This document shows, in pieces, positions 7,096-10,176 of a DNA stretch of 10,176 nt. The DNA is taken from the NCBI GenBank assembly GCA_963618735.1, contig CAVEUM010000045.1, positions 1 through 10,176 of the forward strand, read 5' to 3'. Each line of letters opens with the position of its first letter. Within the stretch, counting starts at the first letter, position 1. The notes under the pieces are model-generated. The model was not told the origin of the DNA. It ran no database searches and saw nothing but the letters and a program-made list of their open reading frames with translations. A program made the position numbers and the translations under genes. The DNA comes from CAKUFA01 sp963618735. GTDB taxonomy: Bacteria; Bacillota; Clostridia; Christensenellales; Aristaeellaceae.

Positions 7096-8517
7096 TTACC
7101 ATTCCACACTGAAGAGTGCTTCGCCCTGGGTGCCGTTGCCGCTCACAGGGATGAAGCTCACACCAGCGGTGCTTTCCGGCACAGAGCCCTGCATCTGATA
7201 GGTGCCGTCCTCCTGCTTCGTAGCCACGCCGAGCTGGTTGCCGCTTTCATCCACAACAAGGTAGTAGGCAGCATTGGAATCTTCCTGCACAGTCATCGTG
7301 AGGGTCATCTGGTTATCATCGCTAACGGACATCGTGCCGCTGGCCTTGCCGTCGGCATAGTCGGACAGGTCATAGGTAACGCCGTAGGTCAGCACGCTCT
7401 GCGGCACAAAGCCGCGCGCCCATACACCATCGGTGGTTTCCACATAGGCCCAGGTGCCCATGGTGCTCAGCAGGGTCAGCCGCGTGCCTGCAGGCAGCGC
7501 CATCAGGGAGCTCTGGCTGTTCAGCGGGTCGTCGGTCAGGGTCGCATCCTGTCCCAGGTAGGTTTCCATGTAGCTCCACGTCAAGTCCTGCACGGTTGTC
7601 TTCTTCGGCAGAGACGCGGCGCTGATGTAGCCAAAGCGCATCTGATTCTTGTTGATTGCATACTGGATGAGGATGTAGCCGTCTTCTTCGCCAAAGACCT
7701 GAATCCAGTCGTTGGTGGAAACGGTGGCCTTGCTGTTATTGGCGCGGAGCGACTCGGTAGACGGTGCGGAATACACAGCGTACTTCTTGCCGCCGGTGAA
7801 CTTCACGTTCACAGCGGACATTTCGCCCACAGGGATTTCAGGAGCAACCGTCAGCTTGTTTTCAGCCTTAGCGTAGGTCTTCGGCATCGCCTTGTAGCTG
7901 ATGTAGCTGATGTTCCGCTGCAGAGTGCCCTTCACGCGGCCAATCCTCTTGCCGGTGGAAAGGTTGTAGAAGCTCACGCCGCTATCGGTCACATAGGCCT
8001 GCTGGGTGCCGGCCGAGCGATCCATATAAGCAAAGAGCTGGAACGTACCGTTTTCCCAATGGTAGGACACGGACTGGGCAATGTTGTTCATCGCAGTCTT
8101 GTCCACGCGGAGGACATTGAAGCCAAGGCTGTTGCTATAGGTGGCGTTTGTGTTGCCATAGCTGATGTACATGCCTGCACCGTGGCGTTCAAAGCAAACG
8201 TAGCCGTCCTTCTGAGGCACAGCGTCCGTATTTTTCATCCAGTAGGCCATCTTGCCGTCCACCTTGTGGTATCCAACAAGGATACGGCTGTTGCCGCTAT
8301 TCAGCAGAGCAAAACCATAATCGCCCTTGGACGTGCCATTGATGGCGATATAGTCTTCCAACGTGTAGCCGCCGTAATTGGCCTGCACATGCTGCAGAAC
8401 TTCCGTCGGCGGATTATCGGCATAGGAAGCGTTCAGGCTGTCTGCCATAGCAGAACCCGCGCAGAGCGTCACCAGCACGAGAAGCAGAACGAATACCTTT
8501 TTCCCCAGTTGCTTCAT
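7096..8517 (-). CDS. Secreted protein with two SH3-like segments, unknown N-terminal domain
   Basis: This 473-residue protein begins with a Sec signal peptide (KQLGKK, hydrophobic core, cleavage after AMA at residue 25), so it is exported. Residues about 30-215 form an aromatic-rich, probably beta-rich region that I do not recognise; short motifs MYISY and SYISY recur. Two bacterial SH3-like segments follow: about 238-305 (ending GYISAASL) and about 323-377 (DGVWARGFVPQSVL, a typical SH3b strand with the W-x-x-G-F pattern). Residues about 380-473 form a further Asp/Thr/Ser-rich, beta-type tail with no known motif. SH3b domains usually bind peptidoglycan or cell-surface ligands, so a surface-associated role is inferred. 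No catalytic domain is evident. The ATG at 8517 is chosen because AGGAGG (8532-8527) lies 9 nt upstream and the signal peptide starts there; a frame open further upstream has no support. Confidence 0.85.
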   Translation of the reverse strand: MKQLGKKVFVLLLVLVTLCAGSAMADSLNASYADNPPTEVLQHVQANYGGYTLEDYIAINGTSKGDYGFALLNSGNSRILVGYHKVDGKMAYWMKNTDAVPQKDGYVCFERHGAGMYISYGNTNATYSNSLGFNVLRVDKTAMNNIAQSVSYHWENGTFQLFAYMDRSAGTQQAYVTDSGVSFYNLSTGKRIGRVKGTLQRNISYISYKAMPKTYAKAENKLTVAPEIPVGEMSAVNVKFTGGKKYAVYSAPSTESLRANNSKATVSTNDWIQVFGEEDGYILIQYAINKNQMRFGYISAASLPKKTTVQDLTWSYMETYLGQDATLTDDPLNSQSSLMALPAGTRLTLLSTMGTWAYVETTDGVWARGFVPQSVLTYGVTYDLSDYADGKASGTMSVSDDNQMTLTMTVQEDSNAAYYLVVDESGNQLGVATKQEDGTYQMQGSVPESTAGVSFIPVSGNGTQGEALFSVEW

Positions 8518-8580
8518 GATGAAGCACCTCCTTGCACCTAATAAGACGAAATGAATTTGATGTTTGTTCCACCATTTTTC

Positions 8581-8610
8581 ATTATGAGTAAGATTTTTTG
8601 GTTGTGTCAA
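8581..8610 (-). promoter_or_regulatory. Promoter of the SH3-domain protein gene
   Basis: On the minus strand TTGACA (8610-8605) and CATAAT (8586-8581, 5 of 6 to consensus) are separated by 18 bp. Transcription would start near 8574, giving a leader of about 57 nt before the ATG at 8517. The stretch between this promoter and the hairpin at 8664 holds nothing else recognisable. Confidence 0.8.
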
Positions 8611-8663
8611 GGGTTTTGAGAGAATTTTAGGAAAGAAAGGCACACATTTGCACGTTATGGCGA

Positions 8664-8696
8664 CAAAAAGGCGCCCAACCTTTTACGATTGGGCGC
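8664..8696 (-). terminator. Rho-independent terminator of the 95-codon ORF
   Basis: Read on the minus strand, an 8-bp GC-rich stem (8696-8689 with 8678-8671) closes a 10-nt loop and is followed by C and then five T residues (8669-8665). The plus-strand side has only three T residues, so it serves the minus-strand ORF that ends at 8766 and insulates the promoter downstream of it. Confidence 0.8.
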
Positions 8697-8765
8697 TTTG
8701 TGCCCCAGCGGAGTGACCGATGCAGCTTGGAAGCCACAACACACGGGGCATTGGAGATTCACGAA

Positions 8766-9053
8766 TTAGTTCTGAGCAGCCGTTTCGCTTTCCTGGGCAG
8801 GAGAGGCGGCGGGCTTCTTTTCAAAGGCCTCGCCAAGCTTCCACAGGGACTTGCAGAGCATCATCAATCCAGCAGCTGCAATCATGACACCCATCAGGCG
8901 AACGATGACGACCAGCGCGCTATGAATGCCTTCCATGGAAGAAGCCACAGGTTCTGCCAACTCGCTAACCTGCGCGCTGACAGTTTCCAGAGCGCTCAGG
9001 GTTTCCGCCTGCATCTGATATTGGCCATTCAGCACCGTGCCGACGTTGGTCAA
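8766..9053 (-). CDS. Small single-TM protein of unknown function, possibly 5'-truncated
   Basis: The frame encodes at most 95 residues from a TTG at 9053, with a transmembrane segment at about 46-68 (ALVVIVRLMGVMIAAAGL) and a polar Ala/Pro/Glu tail. The first 40 residues look like an amphipathic helix or short coiled coil (ETLSALETVSAQVSELAEPV). I do not recognise the family. No Shine-Dalgarno site precedes the TTG or the in-frame ATG at 9014, and the frame is open only about 15 codons further up before a stop. The gene may therefore have lost its 5' end, or use a weak or leaderless start. A good terminator follows at 8664-8696, which supports past or present transcription. The true start is uncertain. 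Confidence 0.5.
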   Translation of the reverse strand: MTNVGTVLNGQYQMQAETLSALETVSAQVSELAEPVASSMEGIHSALVVIVRLMGVMIAAAGLMMLCKSLWKLGEAFEKKPAASPAQESETAAQN

Positions 9054-9136
9054 AGGATGAAACCCGCCACAGTAAGGCCTTCGCTGGTCTGTTCAAGCGG
9101 TATTTTTTTTGGGGAAGTAAAAGGGCGAATAAAGAA
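9054..9136. other. Unassigned spacer upstream of the small TM ORF
   Basis: No supported gene lies here. The stretch contains a run of eight T residues (9103-9110, plus strand) and, on the minus strand, a short frame between a TAG and a TGA of about 33 codons (9054-9154 region) reading DGEPFFIRPFTSPKKIPLEQ and onward. That frame has no start codon or ribosome site. Together with the adjacent hairpin it could be a decayed or repeated intergenic element, but nothing in the window repeats it. Confidence 0.25.
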
Positions 9137-9166
9137 CGGCTCACCGTCAAGCTAGTCGGTGAGCCG
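9137..9166. terminator. Perfect 10-bp inverted repeat, possible terminator
   Basis: The 10-bp arms at 9137-9146 and 9157-9166 are perfectly complementary around a 10-nt loop. The minus-strand side continues into a T-rich but interrupted tail (TTCTTTATT), and the plus-strand side into CTTTCCTA. It may be a second, weaker terminator behind the hairpin at 9190-9221, or the end of a small repeated element. Confidence 0.45.
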
Positions 9167-9186
9167 CTTTCCTATATGCAGTGAAG

Positions 9187-9221
9187 AGAAAAGCCATCTT
9201 CGATTTCTCGGAGATGGCTTT
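9187..9221 (-). terminator. Rho-independent terminator of the two-TM protein gene
   Basis: On the minus strand a 14-bp stem (9221-9208 with 9203-9190, one G-U pair) closes a 4-nt loop. The last bases of the stem and the following bases give a T-rich tail (TTTTCTCTT). It lies 22 bp beyond the stop codon of the gene ending at 9244. Confidence 0.82.
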
Positions 9222-9243
9222 GTCTTACCATGAAGTTCCTGAT

Positions 9244-9690
9244 TCATTCAAAGAATTCGGTCGTGTCCTGTTCTTTCAGTGCAATCAGCTGATCTGCCTT
9301 TTCAGACATTTCTTTCAGAGCAGTTTTTGTCTGTTCTGCCATACATTCAGAGAATGCCTTTGTTTGCTCTTCAATGACTTTGCGCTTCATACCAGAATAC
9401 AGTGTCACGAACAGCAGCAGCACGCCGCCGACAAACATGACTGACTTCATTGCCAGTATGCCGCTCATGTAGCCTGCCTTTAGAGAGGCCTCCATCTGAT
9501 AGTTGTAGGCATCGCCGCCCACATACGCATTGCCACGATTTTCAGACCATTCATAGCTGTAGGAGACGCTCCTTACGCTTATATACTTGTCAGGTACAGG
9601 ATAAGCTGCACTAAACACAATCATTGCAATGGCAACAATAATACCAAGAATCGGAATAATCTTCCCAACCAGCTTTAATGCCTTCTCCAT
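9244..9690 (-). CDS. Small two-TM membrane protein with coiled-coil tail, unknown function
   Basis: This protein of 148 residues has a hydrophobic segment at about 12-30, an extracytosolic loop carrying YVGGDAYNYQMEASL (56-70), a second membrane segment at about 76-98, and a charged helical tail (about 102-142) rich in Lys/Glu/Gln that may form a coiled coil. From memory, the VGGDAYNY plus following small-residue TM pattern recurs in uncharacterised small membrane proteins of Clostridia; no function is known to me. The ATG at 9690 is preferred because GGAGG (9705-9701) is 10 nt upstream. An ATG at 9699, only 1 nt from that site, would add MRN and is too close. The gene follows the one ending at 9715 by 24 bp, so the two are probably co-transcribed, and a terminator follows at 9187-9221. 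Composition is more AT-rich than in the large genes to the left. Confidence 0.78.
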   Translation of the reverse strand: MEKALKLVGKIIPILGIIVAIAMIVFSAAYPVPDKYISVRSVSYSYEWSENRGNAYVGGDAYNYQMEASLKAGYMSGILAMKSVMFVGGVLLLFVTLYSGMKRKVIEEQTKAFSECMAEQTKTALKEMSEKADQLIALKEQDTTEFFE

Positions 9691-9714
9691 ATTTCTCATT
9701 CCTCCAAAGTCTTT

Positions 9715-10176
9715 TTACTTCATATTGTTGATTTTTTCTTCCACCGTTGCGTCCTCAGTGCCAGTGGATCCTTCATTGAAAAGAGTAATGATAGAATAAT
9801 CATCCGAATAAGAATACAAGCCTTCCTGTTCAAACACGCCAGCTTCAACACAAGTGTTGTAGAAGGATGCAATGACTTCCTTGTCACTTTCAGAAAGCTC
9901 ATAAGGATAATAAGAGCTGTTAAAAGAAACCACAATTCTATTCCCTGTCGAATTTGCCAAATCAGCCAGCATTACATAACCAGCTGCACGAATAGGTTCT
10001 ACAGAAGAATCAGTGGCAGTATTCGACTTGCTACTTGAAGACCTCGAACACCCGGAAACATCTACTTCATAACGGTTCTCGGCATTTTTTATGTAAACAA
10101 CTGTCATACTACCGTCATAATAGGGAATGTAACCAGATCGTTTAAAAATCATGCGCGGAATCACATAGCATGTACC
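9715..10176 (-). CDS. 3' part of an unrecognised gene, running off the right edge
   Basis: The frame is open from the right edge of the window to a TAA at 9715-9717 and gives 153 residues. No Shine-Dalgarno site stands before the internal GTG (10164) or ATG (10152), so the gene probably starts outside the window. Visible features are a hydrophobic/aromatic start (YIPYYDGSMTVVYI), a Ser-rich low-complexity linker after SGCSRSSSSK, and a C-terminal region with alternating Tyr/Ser/Asp that looks like a small globular domain (SESDKEVIASFYNTCVEAGV, then LYSYSDDYSIITLF). No catalytic or binding motif is recognised. It lies 24 bp before the two-TM membrane protein gene and probably shares its transcript, with the promoter outside the window. 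Confidence 0.7.
   Translation of the reverse strand, partial: GTCYVIPRMIFKRSGYIPYYDGSMTVVYIKNAENRYEVDVSGCSRSSSSKSNTATDSSVEPIRAAGYVMLADLANSTGNRIVVSFNSSYYPYELSESDKEVIASFYNTCVEAGVFEQEGLYSYSDDYSIITLFNEGSTGTEDATVEEKINNMK

Noticed and set aside
7078..8541. 487-codon plus-strand frame opposite the SH3-protein gene
   Set aside because: His/Gly/Ala-rich shadow without start signals; the minus strand has signal peptide, ribosome site and promoter.
1..10176. CRISPR array, tRNA, rRNA, known riboswitch or intact insertion sequence
   Set aside because: No regularly spaced repeats, cloverleaf, rRNA-like segment, riboswitch core or transposase with terminal repeats could be recognised on either strand by eye.

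Overview
The window reads as a chromosomal stretch from a gut-type, anaerobic, fairly GC-rich Firmicute (Clostridia-like). The basis is strong Shine-Dalgarno sites, short Sec signal peptides of the MKK...A-x-A type, consensus vegetative promoters, and gene families typical of such organisms: a flavinylated extracytosolic reductase, a GH3 glucosidase and an SH3-domain secreted protein. No rRNA, tRNA, CRISPR array or intact mobile element is visible.

Layout, left to right. (1) 1-2143: AT-rich leader with short direct repeats and an extended -10 promoter, then a secreted FMN-binding/FAD fumarate-reductase-type flavoprotein (209-2086, +) closed by a strong terminator. (2) 2238-3302: an extended-SDR NAD(P)-dependent reductase/epimerase on the minus strand with its own terminator. 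(3) 3303-3856: a lower-GC gap holding a probable 3' remnant of an unrecognised gene (3448-3711, +) and a perfect -35/-10 promoter. (4) 3857-4786: a secreted alpha/beta hydrolase resembling cinnamoyl/feruloyl esterases (+), then a terminator. (5) 4814-7074: a cytoplasmic GH3 beta-glucosidase (+) with its own consensus promoter, ending at a hairpin shared with the convergent next gene. (6) 7096-8610: a secreted protein with two SH3-like segments (minus strand) and its promoter. (7) 8664-10176: a lower-GC, minus-strand block of small poorly characterised proteins: a 95-codon single-TM ORF without a convincing start, a two-TM small membrane protein, and the 3' part of an unrecognised gene that runs off the right edge, separated by several hairpins.

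Most large genes look like separate transcription units with their own promoter and terminator, so this is not one operon. A loose functional theme can be proposed as inference: a glucosidase and an esterase-like hydrolase that could release plant-type aglycones or acids, a DFR/CCR-like SDR, and an extracytosolic flavin reductase that could use an unsaturated acid as electron acceptor. No substrate can be assigned from sequence alone. The least explained parts are the broken gene at 3448-3711, the 9054-9180 element, and the small membrane-protein block at the right end.
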